Shown here: positions 32,057 to 40,091 of the stretch, in pieces | How the letters are laid out: each line of letters opens with the position of its first letter | Position numbering within the stretch: position 1 is the first letter of the stretch | Source: Feifania hominis | Lineage (GTDB): Bacteria; Bacillota; Clostridia; Oscillospirales; Feifaniaceae | NCBI RefSeq assembly: GCF_014384765.1 | Contig: NZ_JACRSP010000002.1 | Coordinates: forward strand, 1 to 64,000 | DNA length: 64,000 nt | Direction: 5' to 3' | Notes under the pieces: generated by a model | The model's input: only the letters and a program-made list of their open reading frames with translations | Databases searched by the model: none | Told to the model about the DNA's origin: nothing | Made by a program: the position numbers and the translations under genes

Positions 32057-33163
32057 ATGAATGTACAAGAACTCAACGCAATTTTAAAGGATTTCTGCCT
32101 GACTCCCGCGCTGTGCGGCTACGAGTCGGAAATGGCATACAAGATTAAGGGTTACTTTGAGAAGTACACAGACGATGTGCGCATCGACAAGGTCGGCAAC
32201 TGCATCGCCACATTCCCCGGCACGGATCCCGAGGCGCCGAGAATCATGGTCTTCGGCCACACCGATCAGCTCGGTTTCATCGTGCGCCGCATCGATGACG
32301 ACGGCTACATCCGCGTCGACCGTATGGGCGGCATCCCCGAGAAAGTCCTGCCGGCGAAGAAGCTGCTTGTCGGCAAGGAGGACGGCTCCGGCTGGGTTCC
32401 CGGTACCTTTGGCTTCAAGGCCCACCACATCACGCCCGCCAGCGAGAAATACAAAGTCAACACCATTCCCGAGCTCTACATTGACATCGGTGCAAAATCC
32501 GCCGAGGAGGTCTATGCCGCCGGCATTCAGGTTGGCTGCCCGGTCGTGTACGCGCCCGCGTTCCGTCAGCTCTTAAACGACCGCATCGCCGCCACTTCGG
32601 TTGACGACCGCTCGGGCTGCGTCGCTCTGGTGGAAGTTGCCGAGCGTCTGTCGAAGACGCCCCACGCCGCGACTGTCTTTGTCGTCGCAACTGTGTGGGA
32701 GGAGTTCAATCTGCGCGGCGCCATGATGGCAAACCGCACCTGCAACGTTGATATCGGCATCTGCATCGACGGCGGCGCCGACTGCACGACCCCCGACACC
32801 CGCGGCTCCGCAAACGCCAAAATGGGCGGCGGCGCCTGCCTGAAAACGTACACGTTCCACGGCCGCGGCACTCTCAACGGCACCATTGTGCACCGTGGTC
32901 TGCGCGACAAATTCGTCGAGTGCGCCGACCGCCTGGGACTCCCTGTTCAGCGCACTGCCGGCATCGGCGGTCTGACTGACTCGGCCTATCTGCAGCTCGA
33001 GGGCGACGGCGTCGCCATGCTCGAGTGCGGCAACGCCTTCCGCTACACCCACAGCCCGAATGAGGTCTGTGACGTCAAGGACATCAAGGCGGTCGGCGAC
33101 ATCGTCGGCGAGATGGTCTGCTCGCTTGACAAGAACTTCAAACTCGGCCGGTTTGAAAAATAA
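32057..33163 (+). CDS. M42-family metallopeptidase homologue 5
   Basis: A 368-residue protein with ATG after AAAAGGAGGATAACC, 26 bases after the preceding gene. Ligands are intact: FGHTDQLGF, SVDDRSGC, VWEEFNLRGA, CIDGGA and RYTHSPNE. Distinctive features are GGADCTTPDTRGSANAKMGGGAC near Asp238 and CGNAFRYTHSPNE at the last ligand. It is followed by a strong terminator whose T-run doubles as the -35 box of the next operon. Confidence 0.9.
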   Translation: MNVQELNAILKDFCLTPALCGYESEMAYKIKGYFEKYTDDVRIDKVGNCIATFPGTDPEAPRIMVFGHTDQLGFIVRRIDDDGYIRVDRMGGIPEKVLPAKKLLVGKEDGSGWVPGTFGFKAHHITPASEKYKVNTIPELYIDIGAKSAEEVYAAGIQVGCPVVYAPAFRQLLNDRIAATSVDDRSGCVALVEVAERLSKTPHAATVFVVATVWEEFNLRGAMMANRTCNVDIGICIDGGADCTTPDTRGSANAKMGGGACLKTYTFHGRGTLNGTIVHRGLRDKFVECADRLGLPVQRTAGIGGLTDSAYLQLEGDGVAMLECGNAFRYTHSPNEVCDVKDIKAVGDIVGEMVCSLDKNFKLGRFEK

Positions 33164-33182
33164 TCTCTGACTTCCCTGTCTC

Positions 33183-33216
33183 GGGTGGGAGGACAATCGT
33201 CCTCCCACCCTTGTTT
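33183..33216 (+). terminator. Terminator of the second M42 operon
   Basis: A GGGTGGGAGGAC/GTCCTCCCACCC perfect stem with an AATC loop and TTGTTT tail. Confidence 0.85.
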
Positions 33217-33239
33217 CCTCTGAGGCTTTTCGCTATAAT
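33211..33239 (+). promoter_or_regulatory. Promoter of kinase 6/M42 6 operon
   Basis: TTGTTT, 17 bases, perfect TATAAT. The -35 box is the T-run of the preceding terminator. Confidence 0.7.
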
Positions 33240-33295
33240 GTTGGTATTGACATTTCCCTCAAATTCACTTCGCCGCTGTGCGAGGAGGAGGCAAC

Positions 33296-34810
33296 ATGGA
33301 AAAGACCTATTTTCTCGGCGTGGACGTCGGCACCTATGAGAGCAAGGGCTCCATCATGGACGGCGAGGGCAATCTGATTGCCAAGCACGCCGTCGGCCAC
33401 AAACTTCTCACGCCGAAACCGGGCTGGTGCGAGCACGACGCCGAGCAGTCCTGGTGGGGCGATCTGTGCGTGATCACCCGGGCCCTCTTTGAGAAGAGCG
33501 GCCTTGCACCCACCGACATTGCGGCGGTGGGCACAAGCGTCAACGGCGGCGACGTGCTGCCGGTCGACCGCGACTGCAAGCCCCTGCGAAACGCCATCCT
33601 CTATGGCATCGACACGAGAAACACCAGAGAAATCGCCTATTTAAACGACCTCTTCGAGCGCGAGAACGTCTCACTGACGCGCCGCATGAACACAACGACC
33701 CTGCTGCCCAAGGCGCTCTGGATCAAAAACAACGAGCCCGAGATCTACAAAAAGACCTACAAGCTCATTCCCGGCGCAACCTATCTGGTGGCCAAGCTCA
33801 CCGGCAACTTCGTGATGGACTACTACACCTGCAACGGCTGGTCGCCGCTCTACCGTCACGACAAGCTCGCCTACGATGAGACCGTCGGCAAACTCGTCGA
33901 CATTCCGCGCGACAAGCTCGCCGACTTTGGCTGGACGACCGACATCGCCGGCAAGGTCACAAAGGAAGCTGCGCAGGCCACAGGTCTCGCCGAGGGCACG
34001 CCCGTCATCGTCGGCACCATCGACGCACCTGCCGAGGCCGTCTCAACCGGCGTCTACAACACAGGATCGCTGATGGTCATGCTCGGCTCCTCGACGTTCT
34101 TCATTCTCGTCACGGACGAGTGGAAGCAGGACGATCTACTCTCCACCGCCCCCTTTATCTTCCCCGACACTTATATGATCGCGGGCGGAACCTCCACCTC
34201 GGGCACACTGACCAGGTGGTTTCGCGACAACATCTTCTTCGACGCCATCGAGAAAGAGCGTGAGACCGGCCGCAACGCCTACGACATCATGATGGACGAA
34301 ATCGAGGGAATCCCCGCAGGATCCGACGGGCTGATCTGCCTGCCCTACTTTGTCGGCGAGCGCACGCCCATTCAGGACCCCAAGGCCCGCGGCGTCTTCT
34401 TCGGGCTCAATCTCAACCACACGCGCGCCCACCTCTACAAGTCGGCGCTCGAGGGCATCTCGTACGCCATCGCCCAGCACTTTGACATCTGGCACGCGGG
34501 CAATTCCACCATCAGCAAGGTCATGGCGGTCGGCGGCGGCACGAAGAATCCGCCGTGGCTGCAGATGATCTCCGACGTCACCGGCGAGACCATACACACA
34601 AGTCAAATCACGGTCGGCGCCTCCTACGGCGACTGCATGCTGGCCGGCCTCGGCGTCGGCTACTACCGTGACCGCAGCGAATTCGACCGGCTGATCAAGC
34701 CCGGTGTGACCTATTCGCCCAATGCCGGGCAGCACGAGCTCTACAAGCCTTTGCGCAAGCTCTACGACGAGCTCTACCCGGCGACAAAAGAGCTCATGCA
34801 CAAACTTTAA
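33296..34810 (+). CDS. FGGY-family carbohydrate kinase 6
   Basis: A 504-residue FGGY kinase with ATG at 33296 after GAGGAGGAGGCAAC. Motifs: YFLGVDVGTYESKG (5-18), WCEHDAEQSWW (44-54), GTIDA with catalytic Asp243, GVFFGLNLNHTRAHLYKSALEG and GGGTKN. It is the only one of the six kinases outside the kinase/BtpA block. It shares an operon with M42 homologue 6, which starts 18 bases downstream. This gives the direct physical link between the kinase and M42 families in this genome. Confidence 0.92.
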   Translation: MEKTYFLGVDVGTYESKGSIMDGEGNLIAKHAVGHKLLTPKPGWCEHDAEQSWWGDLCVITRALFEKSGLAPTDIAAVGTSVNGGDVLPVDRDCKPLRNAILYGIDTRNTREIAYLNDLFERENVSLTRRMNTTTLLPKALWIKNNEPEIYKKTYKLIPGATYLVAKLTGNFVMDYYTCNGWSPLYRHDKLAYDETVGKLVDIPRDKLADFGWTTDIAGKVTKEAAQATGLAEGTPVIVGTIDAPAEAVSTGVYNTGSLMVMLGSSTFFILVTDEWKQDDLLSTAPFIFPDTYMIAGGTSTSGTLTRWFRDNIFFDAIEKERETGRNAYDIMMDEIEGIPAGSDGLICLPYFVGERTPIQDPKARGVFFGLNLNHTRAHLYKSALEGISYAIAQHFDIWHAGNSTISKVMAVGGGTKNPPWLQMISDVTGETIHTSQITVGASYGDCMLAGLGVGYYRDRSEFDRLIKPGVTYSPNAGQHELYKPLRKLYDELYPATKELMHKL

Positions 34811-34828
34811 TCGGAAGAGAGGAATACC

Positions 34829-35935
34829 ATGTACCCACTCAAAGAGACCATGCGGGAGTTTATGACCACCTTTTCCCTGTGCGGCTACGAGAGTCTGCTC
34901 GCAGACAAGGTGAAAGCGGAACTCCAAAAATACACCGACGATGTTGTACAGGATAAAATCGGCAATGTGATTGCCACATTCCCCGGCTCCAATCCCGCGG
35001 CGCCGCGCGTCATGCTCTTTGCGCATATGGACACGCTCGGCTTCATTGTGCGCTGCATCGACGACGACGGCTACATCCGCTTTGACCGCCTCGGCGGCAT
35101 TCCGGAAAAAATACTGCCTGCGCTTGAGATGACCGTCGGCGCGGAGGACGGCGTGAGCTTCTACAAGGGCGTTGTCGGCAACAAGGCGCACCACGTCACC
35201 CCGCCCGAGGAGAAGTATGTCGTCAACAAAATTCCCGAGCTCTACATCGACATCGGCTGCAAATCGGGCGACGAGGTGCGCGCGCTCGGCATTCAGGTCG
35301 GCTGTCCCATCTGCTACACGCCGACGTTTCGCGAGCTGCAAAACGGTCGCGTCAGCGGCACCGCCATTGACGACAAGGCCGGTGTTGCGGCGCTGTGTCA
35401 GGTGGCCTCCATGCTCAAGGGCCTCCCGCACGAGGCGACCATCTATGTCGTCGGCACCTGCTGGGAGGAGTTCAATCTGCGCGGCGCCATGATGGCCGCG
35501 CGCACGGCGAAGTGCGATCTTGCCATCAGTCTCGACTGCGCGCAGTGCGGCGACACACCCGACCTGCACGGCAAGGACAACGTCACCATGGACAACGGCC
35601 CTGTGATGGTGCTCTACGACTTTCACGGCCGCGGCACCCTCAACGGCTACATTGCCCACAAGAATCTGCGCGATCACGCGCTCGCCTGCGCGAAGCGCCG
35701 CGGCATCAATCTGCAGCGCACAGCCTCCATCGGTACGGTGACCGACGCCTGCTATCTGCAATTTGAGGGCGAGGGCATCGGGATGCTGGAACTCGCCTGG
35801 CCGACCCGCTACACCCACACCCCCATTGAGACGAGCTCGCTTGCAGACATTGCTCAGCTCGCCGAACTCACCTGTGAGATGGCGGTCTCCATTGACGCGA
35901 ACTTCCCTCTCGGCCGGTTTGAAGACAGAACATAA
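34829..35935 (+). CDS. M42-family metallopeptidase homologue 6
   Basis: A 368-residue protein with ATG after GAAGAGAGGAATACC. Ligands are retained: FAHMDTLGF, AIDDKAGVA (Arg after the bridging Asp pair replaced by Lys), CWEEFNLRGA, SLDCAQ and RYTHTPIE. It differs from the others in ISLDCAQCGDTPD, with Cys at the second-shell position, and in IGTVTDACYLQFEGEG. The co-operonic kinase 6 suggests it works on a compound before or after phosphorylation. Confidence 0.9.
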   Translation: MYPLKETMREFMTTFSLCGYESLLADKVKAELQKYTDDVVQDKIGNVIATFPGSNPAAPRVMLFAHMDTLGFIVRCIDDDGYIRFDRLGGIPEKILPALEMTVGAEDGVSFYKGVVGNKAHHVTPPEEKYVVNKIPELYIDIGCKSGDEVRALGIQVGCPICYTPTFRELQNGRVSGTAIDDKAGVAALCQVASMLKGLPHEATIYVVGTCWEEFNLRGAMMAARTAKCDLAISLDCAQCGDTPDLHGKDNVTMDNGPVMVLYDFHGRGTLNGYIAHKNLRDHALACAKRRGINLQRTASIGTVTDACYLQFEGEGIGMLELAWPTRYTHTPIETSSLADIAQLAELTCEMAVSIDANFPLGRFEDRT

Positions 35936-35958
35936 CAACAGGCGGCACAGAGACAAAA

Positions 35959-35995
35959 GGGAGATGATACCAAACCGGTATCATCTCCCTTTTTT
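35959..35995. terminator. Bidirectional terminator after M42 6
   Basis: A GGGAGATGATACC/GGTATCATCTCCC perfect stem with TTTTTT on the plus side and TTTTGTC on the minus side, serving M42 6 and the convergent EFR1 gene. Confidence 0.9.
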
Positions 35996-36005
35996 ACATT
36001 TCTGC

Positions 36006-36758
36006 CTACACTTTCTTTGAACAGACGTAGCGCGGCAGTCCCCTGCTGTGCGTCCCGTATTCAATCGCCTCTGTCGGGCAGCGGTTGATGCACGCCATGC
36101 AGTGTGTGCAGCGGTCGCCCCACACCGGTCTTCCCTCTTTGAGGCGGACATTGGAGAGCGGACAGACTTCAACGCACCGGCCGCAGGATATGCACGCGTC
36201 GGTAGCGCAGAATTTTTTTGCGTGGACAATCAGCGGATAAAACATCTTATTGACAAAACTGCTGCTCACTCTGCCGCCGAGGGAAACGGCGCTCTGCGGA
36301 AAGTTCTCGCCTGTTTCAATGAGACGGGCCGCGCGGTCTATTTCGCCCTCGGCCCGCTCCACGATGCGCGCCGCCTCGTCTTCATTCGGCGTGGTGAACA
36401 TCGCAATGTAGTTTTCGGGCATTTTGACTGCAAAGCATCCGCAGTAGTCCATCTTCTTTTTCTCACAGAGCTTTTTCAGGTATTTGCCTGCGTTGCCGAC
36501 ATTTTCGCCGCAGGTCATCACAAAATACACCCGTCTGTTCCCCGAGAGCGTCGTGTTCTCCAGCCAGTTTTGCACAATGCGCGGGATTCTCCAGGCATAC
36601 GTCGGCACGACAACCACCCACGAGCGGTCCGAATGCATCCGGGAAAAATCGCCGGTTTTGATCTTTTCAAAGAGATTCTGCACCTCGTCGCCTGTCGTCC
36701 GGCCGATGCGCTCTGCCGCAAACTCGCTGTTGCCCGTTGCGGAAAAATACAATACCAT
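36006..36758 (-). CDS. EFR1-type flavodoxin-ferredoxin
   Basis: A 250-residue protein of the EFR1 family. The N-terminal flavodoxin-like domain (residues 1-145) has MVLYFSATGNSEFAAERIG. The C-terminal domain has two 4Fe-4S binding clusters, CISCGRCVEVCP and CTHCMACINRCP (about residues 190-225). It would carry electrons between an FMN and iron-sulfur centres in the cytoplasm. The ATG has GGAGGAGAAAGA upstream. It lies 50 bases after the aldehyde dehydrogenase gene in the same direction and may be co-transcribed with it, but the partner oxidoreductase is not known. Confidence 0.9.
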   Translation of the reverse strand: MVLYFSATGNSEFAAERIGRTTGDEVQNLFEKIKTGDFSRMHSDRSWVVVVPTYAWRIPRIVQNWLENTTLSGNRRVYFVMTCGENVGNAGKYLKKLCEKKKMDYCGCFAVKMPENYIAMFTTPNEDEAARIVERAEGEIDRAARLIETGENFPQSAVSLGGRVSSSFVNKMFYPLIVHAKKFCATDACISCGRCVEVCPLSNVRLKEGRPVWGDRCTHCMACINRCPTEAIEYGTHSRGLPRYVCSKKV

Positions 36759-36808
36759 TCTTTCTCCTCCACTCTATGAACCGGCCCGCCGCACGGCGGC
36801 GCGGCCTG

Positions 36809-38191
36809 TCATTTCATCACTTTTTTCAGCAGCCCCAGTTTTTTCTCACTGTACGGCGGATACTGCACCCGGACGGAAAAACGCGTCGTCTTTGTGACAA
36901 TGGACTTTGCGTGGGAAAAGGTGTCAAAACTCGCCTTTCCGTGGTAGGCGCCAAGGCCCGACAGGCCGACGCCCCCAAAGGGGAGATTGGGGTTGATCAG
37001 ATGGGTGATGGTGTCGTTGACACAGCCCCCGCCAAAGGAAATCACCCGCGTCACGCGCTTCGCCTCAGAGCGGTCCTCGGTAAAAACATAGGCCGCAAGC
37101 GGCTTTTCCCTCTCTTTGACAAAGCGGATGGCCTCGTCAAGATCTCCCACCTCCAGCACCGGCAAAATCGGCCCGAAGAGCTCCTCGCGCATGCAGGCGC
37201 TCGACGGCTGCGCCATGACCACGGTCGGCGCCACATAGCGGCTCTCAACATCCGTCTCGCCGCCGAAGACAATCCGGTCGCGGTCCTCCTCAAGAAGTCC
37301 GCGCAGGCGCTCGGTATGGGACTGTGTGACGATTCTGCCGTAGTCCGGGCTCCGGCGCGGGTCAGGCCCGTAAAAGTCTGTGATCGTCTTGCAGATCTTC
37401 TCAGTGAGCTCACCCACAATCGGCCGCTCAGCCAAAACATAGTCGGGCGCAACGCAGGTCTGACCCGCGTTCAGCAGCTTTCCCCAGACAATCCGCTCGG
37501 CGGCAACGGCGAGATTTGCCCGCGCCGACACGATGACGGGGCTCTTGCCGCCGAGTTCGAGCGTCACCGGCGTCAGATGCTGTGCCGCCGCCTCATATAC
37601 CAGTCTGCCCACCCGGGTGCTGCCGGTGAAGAAAATGGTGTCAAACCGGCAGCGCAGAAGCGCCTGCGCCGTCTCAGGTCCGCCGGTGACAAGCGCGACA
37701 TGGCCGCTGTCAAAGGTCTGTGAGACGAGCTCGGCGAGCACCTGGGCGACATGAGGGGTGAGTTCGGACGCTTTGAGCACCGCGCAGTTGCCCGCTGCAA
37801 TCGCCCCGACGAGCGGCTCGAGCAAAAGCTGAACCGGGTAGTTGAACGGCCCGATGATGAGCGCCACCCCATAGGGTTCCTGTAAAATACGCCCGCGCGC
37901 GGGAAAGAGCATCATCGGCGTGCGCACCCGCCGCGGCGCCGCCCACCGGCGCAGATGGCGCAGCGTGTGGCGGATTTCGGCGCGCACAAAGCCGAGCTCC
38001 GTTGCATAGCTCTCCGTTTTGCTCTTGCCGAGGTCGCGCCAAAGCGCCTCATAGAGATCGCTCTCCCAGCGCACAAGCGCTGCGTCAAGCGCCTCGAGCG
38101 CCGCGCGGCGAAAGTCGAGAGCCACCGTTTTCCCCGCGCGATAAAAATCGCGCTGCCGTTTGAGTAATTCTGTGATTGACTCTTCCTGCAT
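36809..38191 (-). CDS. Aldehyde dehydrogenase (class 3-like)
   Basis: A 460-residue NAD(P)-dependent aldehyde dehydrogenase with ATG after GGAGGTTCCGGT. It has the short-form architecture of class 3 enzymes and fatty-aldehyde dehydrogenases: PYGVALIIGPFNYPVQ, the cofactor site FFTGSTRVGR, catalytic Glu in LELGGKSP and catalytic Cys in NAGQTCVAPDY. The C-terminus is KKLGLLKKVMK with no membrane tail. It oxidises aldehydes to acids; the substrate is unknown. It faces away from the cobalamin locus and may share a transcript with EFR1. Confidence 0.92.
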   Translation of the reverse strand: MQEESITELLKRQRDFYRAGKTVALDFRRAALEALDAALVRWESDLYEALWRDLGKSKTESYATELGFVRAEIRHTLRHLRRWAAPRRVRTPMMLFPARGRILQEPYGVALIIGPFNYPVQLLLEPLVGAIAAGNCAVLKASELTPHVAQVLAELVSQTFDSGHVALVTGGPETAQALLRCRFDTIFFTGSTRVGRLVYEAAAQHLTPVTLELGGKSPVIVSARANLAVAAERIVWGKLLNAGQTCVAPDYVLAERPIVGELTEKICKTITDFYGPDPRRSPDYGRIVTQSHTERLRGLLEEDRDRIVFGGETDVESRYVAPTVVMAQPSSACMREELFGPILPVLEVGDLDEAIRFVKEREKPLAAYVFTEDRSEAKRVTRVISFGGGCVNDTITHLINPNLPFGGVGLSGLGAYHGKASFDTFSHAKSIVTKTTRFSVRVQYPPYSEKKLGLLKKVMK

Positions 38192-38242
38192 ACCGGAACC
38201 TCCGCTTTTGTTCTACTGTATATCTTAACACAAAAAAGAGCG

Positions 38243-38271
38243 TTGAATCGCCGAGCAAAAGAGATTATAAT
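38243..38271 (+). promoter_or_regulatory. Promoter of the cobalamin-uptake operon
   Basis: TTGAAT, 17 bases, perfect TATAAT, 70 bases upstream of the riboswitch P1 stem. Confidence 0.7.
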
Positions 38272-38341
38272 GAAAAAGTATTCGATGGAAACCATTCGGG
38301 GCAAACGTTCCCTGCGTTTCTATGATATATCACAATTGATT

Positions 38342-38496
38342 CGGCATGGTGGGGCGACCCCCAAGAGAGAAGTCGGGTGCGAATCCCGCGCAACATCCAT
38401 TACTGTATTTGGCGACAAGGGAACAGATGCCATTGGGTTTCGGCCCGAGAAGGCGTTCCGGCGGATGAGCCATAAGCCAGGAGAACTGCCATGCCG
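38342..38496 (+). ncRNA. Cobalamin riboswitch aptamer
   Basis: It contains the near-invariant B12 box AGCCAGGAGAACTGCC (38475-38490) and an upstream GGGTGCGAATCCCGCG core with ACTGTA. P1 is an eight-base closing stem, CGGCATGG (38342-38349) with CCATGCCG (38489-38496). It senses adenosylcobalamin or a related cobamide in the RNA and controls the uptake operon. Confidence 0.92.
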
Positions 38497-38541
38497 CAGC
38501 CGCGCGCGTTCTTGGGATGAGAGGAGCAGCACCGCACAACG

Positions 38542-38569
38542 GGAGCTCTTTTTGAGCTTCTATTTTTTT
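38542..38569 (+). terminator. Riboswitch expression-platform terminator
   Basis: GGAGCTC/GAGCTTC can form a seven-pair hairpin (one G-T) followed by TATTTTTTT, 18 bases before the first ATG. It should stop transcription when cobalamin is bound. Confidence 0.7.
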
Positions 38570-38587
38570 GGAAAGCAGGTAATGGTT

Positions 38588-40081
38588 ATGCGTAAGAGAC
38601 TTCTGGCAGCGGTGCTTGCCCTGTGTCTGATTCTGACGGCGGGGCTTGCGGCCCTGGCTGTCACCGACGAAGCAGGCCGCGCTGCCGGGTGGTTGCTTCG
38701 CACCTTTGACTCCGGAATCTACGACGAATCCGAGTGGGCCATCTTTGCCCTCGCCCGCGCGGGCCAGCTCCCCGACGAGCTGCGCGAGAGCTATGTCGCG
38801 AGAGTATCGCAGGAGCTGCGCGACAAACAGGGGGTCCTCACCCGCACAAAATACACCGAGTACTCCCGCCGTGTCATCGCCCTCACCGCGCTCGGCGCCG
38901 GGGTGGACGACGTCGGCGGCTACTCGCTACTCGACTGTCTCACCGACGCCGACAAGGTGTCAAAGCAGGGCATCAACGGCACTATCTTTGCACTGGTCGC
39001 CTTTGACAGCGCCGACTACCCGATTCCCGATACCGATGCCACCCATCCCGCCGCGCGGGAGTATCTCATCGATTTGATCCTCACGCGCGAGCTGCCGGGC
39101 GGCGGGTTCTCTCTCGGCGGCGAGCCGGATGCGGACGTCACCGCCATGGCTCTGAGCGCCCTTGCCCCCTATTGCCATCTGGAGCGTGTGCGGCAGGCTG
39201 TCGACCGCGGCGTCACGGTTCTCGCCTCTTTGAAGCTCCCCGGCGGCGGCTACGAATCCTATGGCGAGGCCAACTGTGAGAGCGCCGCGCAGGTTGTCAT
39301 TGCGCTCGCCTCGCTCGGCATTGATCCGGAACTCGACGGGCGTTTTGCGGGAGTGCTCGATGCGCTGCTCGCCTTTCAGAACAGCGACGGCGGCTTTGCC
39401 CATCTCGCAGGCGGCCCGTCCAACCGCATGGCAACCGAACAGGCGCTCTGTGCACTCAGCGCTGTCGAGCGGCTGAGAAGCGGGAAAAACCGGCTCTATG
39501 ATCTGACCGACGCCGTGCAGCCGTCAGTTCCCGTCTTCACCGACATCGACGGCCACTGGTGCGCCGGCCAGGTTGCCGCGACCGGCGGCTACGGCATCGT
39601 GCGCGAGGGTACCCTGTTTGAGCCCGACCGCACGGCGCTGCGCGGTGAGTGTGTCGGCGCTCTGTCAGAGAGTCTCGGCTGGCGGCTCCTCGAGCCGCTG
39701 TCAACGCCCGTGCTCTCCGACCTGGCGCCTGACCGGTGGTTCTGTCCCGGCGTCGCGGCTGCCGCCTCGCGCGGAGTGGTCAAGGGCCGGGAGGCCGGCC
39801 TCTTTGACGGCATGAGTCCCATCAGCCGTGAGGAGATGATGACCATTGTCGCCCGCGCCGCTGAGGCGTGCGGGCTCGAAACGGCAGCCGACCGCGCGGC
39901 TCTTGCAAAATTTCCCGATCGCGGCGCGCTTTCCGAATGGGCCGCAGAGGCGGCCGCATTCTGCGTGGAAAACGGGCTTGTCGGCGGCCGCGGGGACGAT
40001 CTGGCGCCAAAGGGCCTGATCACCCGCGCCGAAGTTATCACCATTTTGAGCCGTCTGAACTCCCTGCTCGGTGAACGATAG
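38588..40081 (+). CDS. S-layer-anchored alpha-barrel protein, candidate cobalamin-binding alpha domain
   Basis: A 497-residue exported protein. ATG 38588 is preferred (AGGT seven bases upstream); ATG 38582 adds two residues. A signal peptide (MRKRLLAAVLALCLILTAGLAALA) is followed by helical repeats of the prenyltransferase/terpene-cyclase-like alpha6/alpha6 type (residues about 28-310), with LPGGGFSLGGEPDADVTAMALSAL, GGGYESYGEANCESAAQVVIAL and FQNSDGGFAH. About three SLH repeats for cell-wall anchoring fill the C-terminal 175 residues. It lacks any cyclase DxDD motif. This fold is that of the alpha domain of intrinsic factor and transcobalamin. Under a cobalamin riboswitch, it is best read as a surface corrinoid-capture protein, by inference. 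Confidence 0.8.
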   Translation: MRKRLLAAVLALCLILTAGLAALAVTDEAGRAAGWLLRTFDSGIYDESEWAIFALARAGQLPDELRESYVARVSQELRDKQGVLTRTKYTEYSRRVIALTALGAGVDDVGGYSLLDCLTDADKVSKQGINGTIFALVAFDSADYPIPDTDATHPAAREYLIDLILTRELPGGGFSLGGEPDADVTAMALSALAPYCHLERVRQAVDRGVTVLASLKLPGGGYESYGEANCESAAQVVIALASLGIDPELDGRFAGVLDALLAFQNSDGGFAHLAGGPSNRMATEQALCALSAVERLRSGKNRLYDLTDAVQPSVPVFTDIDGHWCAGQVAATGGYGIVREGTLFEPDRTALRGECVGALSESLGWRLLEPLSTPVLSDLAPDRWFCPGVAAAASRGVVKGREAGLFDGMSPISREEMMTIVARAAEACGLETAADRAALAKFPDRGALSEWAAEAAAFCVENGLVGGRGDDLAPKGLITRAEVITILSRLNSLLGER

Positions 40082-40091
40082 GAGCGAAAAC

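Larger units (their letters stand above)
38192..38587 (+). other. Leader region of the cobalamin-uptake operon
   Basis: About 395 bases without a gene. It consists of a promoter (38243-38271), a cobalamin riboswitch aptamer (38342-38496) and a terminator-type expression platform (38542-38569). Confidence 0.8.

Noticed and set aside
34136..35956. A 606-codon minus-strand open frame opposite kinase 6 and M42 6
   Set aside because: It is antisense to two well-defined enzymes with clear motifs and ribosome sites. Long antisense frames are common in GC-rich genes, and it shows no domain of its own.
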